Below are positions 8,041-16,111 of a stretch of DNA of 64,000 bases, piece by piece. The notes beneath the pieces were generated by a model. It was not told the origin of the DNA and did not search any database. It saw nothing but the letters and a program-made list of their open reading frames with translations. Source of the stretch: Caballeronia insecticola (GTDB lineage: Bacteria; Pseudomonadota; Gammaproteobacteria; Burkholderiales; Burkholderiaceae); contig NC_021288.1 of assembly GCF_000402035.1 (NCBI RefSeq), positions 1 through 64,000 of the forward strand, written 5' to 3'. Both the position numbers and the translations under genes were made by a program. The first letter of the stretch is position 1, and the number at the start of each line of letters is the position of its first letter.

Positions 8041-10119
8041 GTGACCACCCCAAACCACCGCCCCAACCCCCACCTCACCACCATCATCCCCCTGACGATG
8101 ATGCTACTCACCAACACGACCCACGCCGAGACCGCACCCGCCCAACCCACCACCGACACCGCCCTCAACCCCGTCTTCATCACCGCGAACCCGCTCGGCT
8201 CGACAACCCTCGCGGCCCCCGCAAGCACCCTCTACGGCGACGCCCTCACGCTGCGCCGCGCCGACTCGCTCGGCGCAACGCTCAACGGACTGCCCGGCGT
8301 CTCGACGACAACATACGGCCCGATGGTCGGCCGCCCGATCATCCGCGGCATGGATGGCGACCGCATCCGCGTGTTGCAGAACGGAGTCGCGTCCTACGAT
8401 GCCTCGTCGCTGTCCTACGATCACGCCGTGCCCGAAGACACGCTCTCCGTGGAACGCATCGAAATCGTGCGGGGACCCGCCGCGTTGCTGTACGGCGGCA
8501 ATGCGATCGGCGGCGTCGTGAACACGATCGACAACCGCATTCCGCGCGATCCGATCGAAGGCGTTTCCGGACAAGTCGACGCCAGCTACGGCGGCGCCAA
8601 CGACGCCCGCGCCGGCGCGGCGCAAGTCGAAGGTGGCAACGGACGCTTCGCCTTTCATGTCGATGCCTTCGATCGCGAAACGAGCAACGAGCGCATTCCC
8701 GGCTTCGCGCACTCGGACCGACAGCGCGCGCTCGACGGCCCCGACGTCGCCCAGCCATACGGCAGCATTCCGAACAGCGACGGCCGCTGGCATGGCGGCG
8801 CCGTCGGCACGTCGTACACCTGGGCCGACGGTTACGCCGGCATCAGCTACAACGGTTACGAGGCGAATTACGGTTCGGTCGCCGAGGACGACGTGCGGCT
8901 GCGCATGCATCAGGATCACATCGCGGCGGCATCGGAGATTCGCAATCTGCAAGGACCGTTCAGCCAATTGCGCTTCAACTTCGCCTATACGGATTACGAG
9001 CACAAGGAAATCGACGACGGCGTGACCGGCACGACCTTCCGCAACCACGGCTACGAGGCGCGCATCGAGGCCCGGCACAGGAACATCGGTCCGCTCGAAG
9101 GCGCGATCGGCGTGCAGTTGAGCCAGAACACTTTCTCCGCGCTCGGCGATGAAGCGCTCGTCCCGACATCGCAGACAACCAACGCCGCGCTGTTCGGTCT
9201 CGAAGAATGGAACGTCACCGATGCCCTGAAACTGAGCCTCGGCGCGCGCTACGAGCACGTCTCGATCGATCCGACATCCGGCGGAAACGAAAAGTTTGCC
9301 GGCTCGCCGCAGCGTGATTTCAACGCGGGAAGCGTCTCGGCGGGCGCTTTGTTCAAACTGAATACGGCGTGGTCGGTGGCGGGCAACGTCGCGTACACGG
9401 AGCGGGCGCCGACCTATTACGAGCTTTATTCGAACGGCCCGCACGACGCGACCGGCCAATATTTAATCGGCAATCCCGACGCGCAAAAAGAAAAGGCGAT
9501 CTCGACCGACTTGTCGTTGCGCTTCGCGAACGGTGCGAACAAGGCGAGCGCGGGCGTCTTCTACAGCCGCTTTCGCAACTATCTGACGGAGTTCAACACC
9601 GGCCGCCTGGTGAACGACGACGACGAACCCGTCCCGCCCGGCACCGACGACGCGTTGAACGAAGCCGTCTATCGAGGCGTGCGCGCGGAGTTCTACGGCA
9701 TCGAGCTGGATGGCACATGGCGCGTGTTCGACCGCGGCGCGCAACGTCTGGATGTCGAATTCGTCGCGGACTACACGCATGCGCGCAACGTCGATACCGG
9801 CGAGCCGCTGCCGCGCATCTCGCCGCTACGCGCGACACTCGCACTCGACTACGCATACGGCCCGTACGGCGCGCGCACCGAACTGGTCCACGCGTGGCCG
9901 CAGCATCGCGTACCGGAAGACGATCTGCCGACCGGAAGCTACACCACGCTCGGCGTGATCCTGACCTACAAATTCCGTGTCGGATCGACGCACTGGCTCG
10001 CTTACGTGCGCGGCCAGAATCTGACCAACCAGGAGGTGCGTTACGCGAGTTCGGTCGTGCGGGACATCGCGCCGGAAGGCGGCCGCAGCGTCATGGTCGG
10101 GCTGCGCACCGCTTTCTGA
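8041..10119 (+). CDS. TonB-dependent receptor, ZnuD-like
   Basis: A 692-residue outer-membrane receptor that should import a metal or metal complex using TonB energy. A signal peptide ends near residue 29 (THAE). The plug domain (about 40-165) contains RPIIRGMDGDRIRVLQNG and VERIEIVRGPAALLYGG. A 22-strand-type barrel follows and ends in a C-terminal phenylalanine (RTAF), the outer-membrane sorting signal. Plug and barrel resemble the zinc receptor ZnuD family more than siderophore receptors, but substrate assignment by eye is uncertain. The start is GTG at 8041 with no clear Shine-Dalgarno; an ATG pair at 8098 would shorten the signal peptide too much. Upstream AT-rich boxes suggest repression by a Fur-family metalloregulator. 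It is convergent with the next gene. Confidence 0.88.
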   Translation: MTTPNHRPNPHLTTIIPLTMMLLTNTTHAETAPAQPTTDTALNPVFITANPLGSTTLAAPASTLYGDALTLRRADSLGATLNGLPGVSTTTYGPMVGRPIIRGMDGDRIRVLQNGVASYDASSLSYDHAVPEDTLSVERIEIVRGPAALLYGGNAIGGVVNTIDNRIPRDPIEGVSGQVDASYGGANDARAGAAQVEGGNGRFAFHVDAFDRETSNERIPGFAHSDRQRALDGPDVAQPYGSIPNSDGRWHGGAVGTSYTWADGYAGISYNGYEANYGSVAEDDVRLRMHQDHIAAASEIRNLQGPFSQLRFNFAYTDYEHKEIDDGVTGTTFRNHGYEARIEARHRNIGPLEGAIGVQLSQNTFSALGDEALVPTSQTTNAALFGLEEWNVTDALKLSLGARYEHVSIDPTSGGNEKFAGSPQRDFNAGSVSAGALFKLNTAWSVAGNVAYTERAPTYYELYSNGPHDATGQYLIGNPDAQKEKAISTDLSLRFANGANKASAGVFYSRFRNYLTEFNTGRLVNDDDEPVPPGTDDALNEAVYRGVRAEFYGIELDGTWRVFDRGAQRLDVEFVADYTHARNVDTGEPLPRISPLRATLALDYAYGPYGARTELVHAWPQHRVPEDDLPTGSYTTLGVILTYKFRVGSTHWLAYVRGQNLTNQEVRYASSVVRDIAPEGGRSVMVGLRTAF

Positions 10120-10134
10120 CGCAGACAGGCCGAA

Positions 10135-10608
10135 TCAAAGCGGCGCCGACTTGCGCGCGTGCACCGGCTGATACGGCTCGCCGGACTTGAAGCGCTCCAG
10201 CCGCTCGCTTGCGACGGACAGAGCGCCGAGCGTCGCGCGCCGCAACTGATGATCGTAGAGGGAAACGATTGCGGCGAGGCGGTCGAAACCGTCCGGCGGC
10301 AGCGACCACGTGCCGGACGCGCGGCCGGCGTCGAACACGGCGGCCATCGTCTGGTCGGCGAGAAGCAGTTCTTCGTGCGCGAAGTCGCCGTGTCCCGCTT
10401 CGGCGAGAAACTTGGCCAGCAGCATCGCCTCGGTGATGTGCTGCGCGGGGGCGATATCGGCCGCGCCCGCACGCAGCGTCGCCAGCGACACGTGCGCCGC
10501 GAGCGCGAGTTCGTCCGCCACGGCGCGCGGAATCGGCAGCAACTGCGCCTTGGTGAGCCGCGCGCGCGTTGCCTGGGGCGTGCGCTGAAAAGGTAGGGTG
10601 CGTGACAT
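10135..10608 (-). CDS. conserved protein of unknown function
   Basis: The 157-residue soluble, largely alpha-helical protein has no signal peptide or membrane segment. I do not recognise a domain. The middle (about 55-120) is rich in Ala, Leu and Asp with regular amphipathic spacing. It lies 15 bases from the end of the TonB receptor (convergent) and just downstream of the zinc-finger-like gene on the same strand. Its start codon is 28 bases beyond that gene's stop, so the two may be co-transcribed. Codon use is normal for the region, which supports a real gene. Confidence 0.7.
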   Translation of the reverse strand: MSRTLPFQRTPQATRARLTKAQLLPIPRAVADELALAAHVSLATLRAGAADIAPAQHITEAMLLAKFLAEAGHGDFAHEELLLADQTMAAVFDAGRASGTWSLPPDGFDRLAAIVSLYDHQLRRATLGALSVASERLERFKSGEPYQPVHARKSAPL

Positions 10609-10636
10609 GCGAGGATCGATGGTTGACCTTTTCAGG

Positions 10637-11104
10637 TTAACGAGCGTCCGTCGCCGAATCTGAAGGGTGATTCTCGCGAGTCTGTGCGAATTCTTCGAGG
10701 ACCGCGATGGCGCGTTCGCACGCAGAGGCGTCGAGCGTATGGATGCTGCATTTCTCCGGATCGACGCCGATCGCCTGCGCCAGCCACTTCATCCCCTTGG
10801 ACCGTGCCTCGAAGACGTTGCAGCCGTCGCGCCGGACCTTGGCCTGCACGAGCGGTTCGAGCGCCGCGTGCAGCTTTGCCTTGAGATCGCGCAGTGAACT
10901 GTCGGCGAGCCGGCCGAGCGGAACATTGCGCGTGCTGCGCGCGAACGTGCCGATCCACGCCTGGCAGGGCGCGCAGACCCAGAGCGGGCCGTGGTCGTCG
11001 CGATACGGATACGCTTCGTCGCCGGCGCGAGCCAGCGTGGCGGGCGCGCCGCAATAGTCGCAGTTCGGATGAGGAAGTGGTTTGACAGGTCGGCCGACAC
11101 GCAT
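10637..11104 (-). CDS. small zinc-finger-containing protein (DUF3268-like)
   Basis: The 155-residue product has two CxxC pairs in its first 40 residues (CDYCGAPA and CAPCQAWIG), a probable single zinc site, followed by a helical C-terminal half. The pattern matches the zinc-finger-containing DUF3268 family as I recall it; the function is unknown. A longer frame extends upstream to 11212. The ATG at 11104 is preferred because it has a GGGAG Shine-Dalgarno nine bases upstream and places the zinc motif at the N terminus. It precedes the 157-residue gene on the same strand with a 28-base gap. Confidence 0.7.
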   Translation of the reverse strand: MRVGRPVKPLPHPNCDYCGAPATLARAGDEAYPYRDDHGPLWVCAPCQAWIGTFARSTRNVPLGRLADSSLRDLKAKLHAALEPLVQAKVRRDGCNVFEARSKGMKWLAQAIGVDPEKCSIHTLDASACERAIAVLEEFAQTRENHPSDSATDAR

Positions 11105-11567
11105 AGCCAGAAACTCCCGGGCGGGAAACCCAATATAGCAAAATCGAAAGTGAGCTTCGAAACCGCGCACCCGGTAAAAGTTCCGGCGCGGGCGCACGTC
11201 GATGGGGCACATCGGCGACGCACATCAATGACGCACGATGTCATCGCCTGCTTAAGCAAGCGTGTTTGCAAAGTCGCCGTCACGCGCGCCGGCAAAGGGT
11301 CGAGCAAACGGGGAATTTACTTTTCCCTCGTACGGTATACGTTGTGAGTGCGTCCTTAACGATGTGCACCTCCGGAACCCACAGGCTCCCGCATAGCGCA
11401 CCGGTCCACGAGACCGGCGAAGCCGCGCGTCAATCAGACCCCGCATTCAATCAGAAGCCGCACGGCGCACCGCTGCGCCGACAACGTGGCCCGCATGCGT
11501 TCATTTGCAAGCCCGTCGCAAGCTTGCAGTCCTTAACGTAATGATTTGACTAATAGAGGTGATGGCG
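11105..11567. other. intergenic region without a recognisable gene
   Basis: These 463 bases separate the divergent zinc-finger gene and the small secreted protein gene. Short open frames exist but have no ribosome binding site or recognisable product. Promoters for both genes must lie here; I could not identify them confidently. Confidence 0.5.
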
Positions 11568-11828
11568 ATGAGAGCAACGATGCTTTATGCAGCAACCGCG
11601 GCCGGCCTGCTGGCAATGAGCGCGCTCGCGCAAGCTCAGGACATGCAGATGGCTCCGGCGCAAGGCGGCGCCATGCAGCAAAACGCGCAGGGCGCATCCG
11701 CCGATTCGAGCTATGGCGGGGCGATGTCGACGAGCAAAGCCAGCGGCACATCGCGCGATGCGTGGACGCCGGGCACGAGCCAGGTCTGCGTCGCGGGTTT
11801 GAGCTGCAACATCTATACCGGTTCGTAA
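11568..11828 (+). CDS. small secreted protein of unknown function
   Basis: An 86-residue protein with a clear Sec signal peptide (hydrophobic core LYAATAAGLLAMSALAQAQ, cleavage after about residue 24). The mature part is Gln-, Ala-, Met- and Ser-rich and ends with two cysteines (VCVAGLSCNIYTGS) that could form a disulfide. Three starts are possible within nine bases. The ATG at 11568 has the best spacing to AGAGG (11555-11559). It is a Burkholderiales-type small periplasmic protein; I cannot give a function. It precedes the broken catalase-like gene on the same strand by about 100 bases. Confidence 0.65.
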   Translation: MRATMLYAATAAGLLAMSALAQAQDMQMAPAQGGAMQQNAQGASADSSYGGAMSTSKASGTSRDAWTPGTSQVCVAGLSCNIYTGS

Positions 11829-11930
11829 GTCAGGCGGCGGTCGATATGCGTGACGAAGGCGCCGAGGACGCCTCCGAACACGCTCGTCCGGCCGATATCG
11901 ATCCTACGCGAGACGCGATGAAGGCTCCCC

Positions 11931-12975
11931 ATGAGTTCCTCTCCACCTAACCAAAACGGCGCCGGCTGGACCGACTCCCCCGACGACGCCGCCACGCTCG
12001 CGACACTCGTCGCTGCAATCGGCGCGCAGCAAGCGAAGCTTGCGAACAGCAGTCAGACGGGCCTCGACGGTCTCGTCGATCGCGCGCAGCATCAGAAACA
12101 GTTGCTCGGCGCGTTCGGGACACTTCGCATTGCAGACGACGTTCCGGCCGCCGCGCAGTTCGGTCCGTTCGCGAAGCCCGGCGCGTCGTATCGCATTGCG
12201 TGCCGCATATCGAATGGTCAGCCTTGCCCGCAGGCGGACACGGCATCGGATGTGCGCGGCATCGCGATCAAATTCTTCACCGACGATGACATCGAAACCG
12301 ATCTGCTTTTGACGAACGAAGGCGGACGCTCGCACGCGCGCAACGCGGTGCAGTTCATGGCGGTGGCGGACATCATCGTCGCGCTGCTTGCCGATGGCCC
12401 GAAAGGCGGGCTCGCCACGGGATTGCGCGAACTGATGTCGGAGAAACTCGGCGCGATCGAGACCGCGCGCATTCTTGCAATTCTCGTCAAGGAAACCAAA
12501 CTGCATCACGTCGATAGCGTGACGACGGAGCACTATTGGGGATCGGTCGTGCAACTCGGTCAGGCGGCGATCAAACTCGCTGCATCCGCACGAAACGACG
12601 CCCGCCGGAAGCAGCGCCGATCGTCACGCCGACAATTATCTTCGCGACGACTTGCTCGATCGCCTGAGCGCGGGGCCGGTGAAATGGCGGCTCGGCGTGC
12701 AATTGTTCGTCGATGAAGCATCGACGCCGGTCAACGACGCGTCAGTGGCATGGCAGGCCGATCTGGCGACGATCGGCGAAGTTGAAATCGCCACGTTGCC
12801 GTCGGCGGATGACGAGGCGCGCATCAATCAGCTCGCGTTCAATCCGGCCAACGGCTTCGCGCCGCTCGGCATCACGCATGCGCGCCGCGACGTCTATGCC
12901 GCGAGCGCCGCGAATCGCCGCGGCCGTGGCGTGCTGACGAGCGAACAGGCGCGCGTGCTGTTGATGCCGCGCTGA
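11931..12975 (+). pseudogene. catalase-family protein, frameshifted
   Basis: The first frame (11931 to about 12590) encodes a SrpA/catalase-like N-terminal half: ASYRIACRISNG, DVRGIAIKFF, GRSHARNAVQFM and EHYWGSV. The second frame (about 12590-12975, shifted by one base) continues naturally with HADNYLRDDLLDRL, VKWRLGVQLFVDE and NPANGFAPLGITHARRDVYAAS. Together they make about 347 residues, the usual length for this heme-peroxidase-like family. The break lies near 12585-12605, around GCATCCGCACGAAACGAC. Either the gene is inactivated or the assembly has a single-base error here. An intact paralogue sits at 61514-62575. Confidence 0.75.
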
Positions 12976-13083
12976 AGCACGCCTGCGCAAAACGGTGCGT
13001 CGCGTGAGGCTTTTCTCCGATAATGGTGCCGGTTCAGGAGCAGGCGAGCGCGCCTGCGCGGCCCAACGCTATCGGATACCGTC

Positions 13084-14004
13084 ATGCATCTCGCCGGCAC
13101 GATCTTTCCGATCTTCGCGATCATCGTCGCGGGATGGCTCGCGGGCATCACCGGTTATATGCCGCGCGCGCTGGGCGCGTCGCTGACGCGCTTCGCCTAC
13201 TACGTCGCGATGCCCGCGCTGGTGTTCCTGACGATCGGCGACGAGCACCTGCATTCGCTGCTCGACTGGCGCTTCCTCGCCGCGTTCGGCGGCGGCTCGC
13301 TGATCTGCTTTGCCATCGCGATGGCGTTCGCGAAGATCGCGCGCGGCGCGCGTCTCGGCTCGAGCGCGATGCTCGCCGCCTCCGTCTCGATGACCAACAC
13401 CGCGTTCGTCGCGCTGCCCGTCTTGAAGGCGCTGTACGGCAAACCGGGCGTGCTCGCGGCGGCCATCGCGACTGTGTTCGTCGGCGCGTTCATGTTTCCG
13501 ATGCTGGTCATCCTGCTCGAAATCGATCGATTCGACGCGTCGCGGACCATCCGCACCGGCGCGCTGATCCGTCAGATCGCGACCAATCCCGTCATCCTGT
13601 CGACCGTGTTCGGCCTGCTCTGGTCGTTCGGCGGATTCGGCATGCCGGCGCCGCTCGAATCGTTCCTCACGGTGATCGGCGAGGCGCTGACGCCGTGCGC
13701 ACTCTTTGCCATCGGGCTCGAACTCACGCTCGGCGAGTTGCGCGAGCGCCTCGGCTTCTACGCGCTGCTGACGGCGCTCAAGCTGGCGGTCGTGCCGCTT
13801 GTCGTCTACGTGTTGTGTCTTGCAAGCGGGCTCGGTCACACCGCGACCGTTGCCGCCGTCGTCTGCGCGGCCGTGCCGACCGCCAAGAGCGCCTACATTC
13901 TCGCGGTCGAATACGATGTCGAGAAAACGGTGGTGGGCTCGGTCATTTCGATGTCCACGCTCTTCTCGATCGTCACGCTGCTCGTGTGGCTCGCGTTCAT
14001 CTGA
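13084..14004 (+). CDS. AEC-family transporter
   Basis: A 306-residue inner-membrane protein with about ten hydrophobic segments in two five-helix halves, as in auxin-efflux-carrier/malonate-type permeases. Recognisable features are the N-terminal IFAIIVAGWLAG, the central MTNTAFVALPVL with the conserved Asn, and the C-terminal repeat VPTAKSAYILAVEYDVE. These transporters export or import organic acids; the substrate cannot be deduced. It ends four bases before the convergent LysR gene. The LysR gene next to it is a plausible regulator, though it could equally control the operon beyond. Confidence 0.87.
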   Translation: MHLAGTIFPIFAIIVAGWLAGITGYMPRALGASLTRFAYYVAMPALVFLTIGDEHLHSLLDWRFLAAFGGGSLICFAIAMAFAKIARGARLGSSAMLAASVSMTNTAFVALPVLKALYGKPGVLAAAIATVFVGAFMFPMLVILLEIDRFDASRTIRTGALIRQIATNPVILSTVFGLLWSFGGFGMPAPLESFLTVIGEALTPCALFAIGLELTLGELRERLGFYALLTALKLAVVPLVVYVLCLASGLGHTATVAAVVCAAVPTAKSAYILAVEYDVEKTVVGSVISMSTLFSIVTLLVWLAFI

Positions 14005-14008
14005 CGCG

Positions 14009-14974
14009 TCACGTATCGCCCAATTCTTCGTCGACGTTGCGTTCCTCGTCGTCAGGCGGAGCGATGCCGAGCGCCTTGTCCCATTGCGGCTCGCTCAGAT
14101 AACGCTCGCGCAGGAAATCGACGAATGCCTTCACCTTGGTCGTCGAGCGATGCGAAGTCGGATACACCGCCGACAACCACAGCGGCGGCGCTGCATAGTC
14201 GGGCAGCACGCGCACGAGGCGGCGTTCGAGCAAATCGCTTGCGGCGACCATCGTCGGCAGATAGACGACACCCGCGCCCGCACGCGCGAATTCGAGCAGC
14301 AGATGCACGCTGTTGGTCTTCAGCACGGCGTTGAGCGCGATTTCATAGCACTCGTTGCCCTTCATGAGCGGCCAGTTGTCGCCCCACGGATAGTGCGCGT
14401 AACGCGCGAAATCGTGACGCAGCAAGTCCAGCGGCGTCTCGATGACGGGCTCTTCCTTCAGATACGCGGGCGTCGCGCACAACACGCCGCGCACGGGAAA
14501 CAGCTTGCGTTCGACGAGCAGATTCGACGCGGGCGGATAAATCTGCAGCGCCAGATCGAAGCCTTCCTGAACGGGATCGATCACGCGATCGTTCACCGTC
14601 ACAACGAACTCGATTCGCGGATGCGCCTCGCGAAACGCGATCAGCGCCTGCGAAAAGTGGCCGAGCGCGAAGCCCGGCAGCACATGCACGTTGAGCGTGC
14701 CCGCAAGCGATTGCGTTTCCGCGCTCGCGCGCCCCGACAGTTCGCGCACTTTGGAGACGAGCAGCAGGCAATCGCGATAGTACGTTTCGCCGACTTCCGA
14801 CAAACGCACCGCGCGCGTCGAACGATGAAACAGCGCGACGCCGAAGTGCTCCTCCAACTGCTTCACGCGCGACGTCACGACCGATTTCGCCACGCCGAGC
14901 TGCCGCGCCGCGCTCGCGAAGCTCTGCGCTTCGGCTGCGCGAACGAAAGCCTCCATCGACATGAAGAGGTCCAT
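14009..14974 (-). CDS. LysR-family transcriptional regulator
   Basis: The 321-residue protein has an N-terminal winged helix-turn-helix (about residues 8-65: SFASAARQLGVAKSVVTSRVKQLEEHFG) and a periplasmic-binding-like effector domain (about 93-300). It resembles the DsdA/CrgA-like LysR group. The start at 14974 has a purine-rich GAGAG stretch before it. It lies directly downstream of, and on the same strand as, the AraC gene (17-base gap), so both are probably co-transcribed away from the hydroquinone operon. Likely targets are that operon or the AEC transporter. Confidence 0.88.
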   Translation of the reverse strand: MDLFMSMEAFVRAAEAQSFASAARQLGVAKSVVTSRVKQLEEHFGVALFHRSTRAVRLSEVGETYYRDCLLLVSKVRELSGRASAETQSLAGTLNVHVLPGFALGHFSQALIAFREAHPRIEFVVTVNDRVIDPVQEGFDLALQIYPPASNLLVERKLFPVRGVLCATPAYLKEEPVIETPLDLLRHDFARYAHYPWGDNWPLMKGNECYEIALNAVLKTNSVHLLLEFARAGAGVVYLPTMVAASDLLERRLVRVLPDYAAPPLWLSAVYPTSHRSTTKVKAFVDFLRERYLSEPQWDKALGIAPPDDEERNVDEELGDT

Positions 14975-14991
14975 GTGTCTCTCGATGCGCG

Positions 14992-15858
14992 CTATGCGGC
15001 GCCGTTTCGCAAGCGTCGCGGCGTGATGCCAAGCCGCCCGGAAAAGAGCGCCGTCATGTGCTGCTGCGAAGAAAATCCGCAGGCGGCGGCCACGTCGACG
15101 AGCGGCGCGTCGCCTGAACGCAGCATGTGCGCGGCGTCGTCGATGCGCTTTTCCAGCACGTACCGATAGAGCGAAAGGCCGGTGCGCGCCTTGACGCCAT
15201 CGAAGACCGCGCGCACGGGCAAGCCGAGTTCGGCGGCGATATCGGCGCAGGCGAGGCTCTCATCGATATGGTCGGCGACATAGCTTTCGAGCCGCGCGAA
15301 GCCCGCGTCGGTCAGCGCGGACTTGCGCGTTCGCACGCTGCGTTCGAGTTGCCGCGTGGTCTCGATCCACGCGAGCGTGGCGACGCATTGCATTTCCCAT
15401 GGATCGGCCGCGCGTGCATCGGCGTGTGTTTTCTGACGCGCATAGCGCACGAGATGGCGGATCGAATCCGCGCCGAGATTGCTGCGGCTGCCCGCGCGCC
15501 GCAACGGCTCCGCGCCGCGCTCGGCGATGCGGTTCACGAAGGCATCCGCATAACGAAACGCGATGAAGCCATGCCGCACGTCGTGCGCATCGATGCGCAT
15601 GCTTTCGCCGCGCGGATGATACGCGGCCGTCTCGGCGCGAAACGTGAAGGGCGCGGCGGGGCCGTCGTCGTAACGCGTCTCCGACACGATCGTGCCGAGC
15701 AGAAGGCAGATCATGTCCGACGAATTGCTCAGTTCCAGCGAATACGGGCGCGGGCCCGAGATGCAGTATTCGAGGCCCGGCACGCCCGCGACCGCGCTGA
15801 AGCGATCGATGCGGGCGGCCGCATCCGGCGCGCTGAGTGCGCCTTTGGGTGCGCTCAT
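14992..15858 (-). CDS. AraC-family transcriptional regulator
   Basis: The 288-residue protein has an N-terminal AraC-binding-like cupin half and a C-terminal pair of helix-turn-helix motifs (about 190-285: CADIAAELGLPVRAVFDGVKARTG and VDVAAACGFSSQQHMTALFSGRLGITPRRLR in outline). It is divergent from the flavoprotein/hydroquinone operon and is the best candidate for its activator, with an aromatic or quinol effector. I chose the ATG at 15858, which has GGAG eight bases upstream, over the GTG at 15870. Its translation start shares a 17-base identical sequence, in inverted orientation, with the start of the divergent flavoprotein gene. Confidence 0.88.
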   Translation of the reverse strand: MSAPKGALSAPDAAARIDRFSAVAGVPGLEYCISGPRPYSLELSNSSDMICLLLGTIVSETRYDDGPAAPFTFRAETAAYHPRGESMRIDAHDVRHGFIAFRYADAFVNRIAERGAEPLRRAGSRSNLGADSIRHLVRYARQKTHADARAADPWEMQCVATLAWIETTRQLERSVRTRKSALTDAGFARLESYVADHIDESLACADIAAELGLPVRAVFDGVKARTGLSLYRYVLEKRIDDAAHMLRSGDAPLVDVAAACGFSSQQHMTALFSGRLGITPRRLRNGAA

Positions 15859-16111
15859 GTTCGTCTCCACTTTGCGTGTTCGTCTTCGCGGCTTGGGCGC
15901 CGCTGTTCACGCGAGTATAGATGCGACGCCACGCGTCTTCCACGGCGCGATGGGTCGCCGTTCGCGAACGCCGCGTGCGCGAATGGCGCCCCGGTGTTTA
16001 CCCCGATCGCGTGCCGGCGCGCCCGGAATCTGTAATCCGCGAAACCTGAAAGACCCGCCGGCCGCGTCTTCGTAACGTTCGCTCATACGACACGAACGAA
16101 CGGAGACGAAC

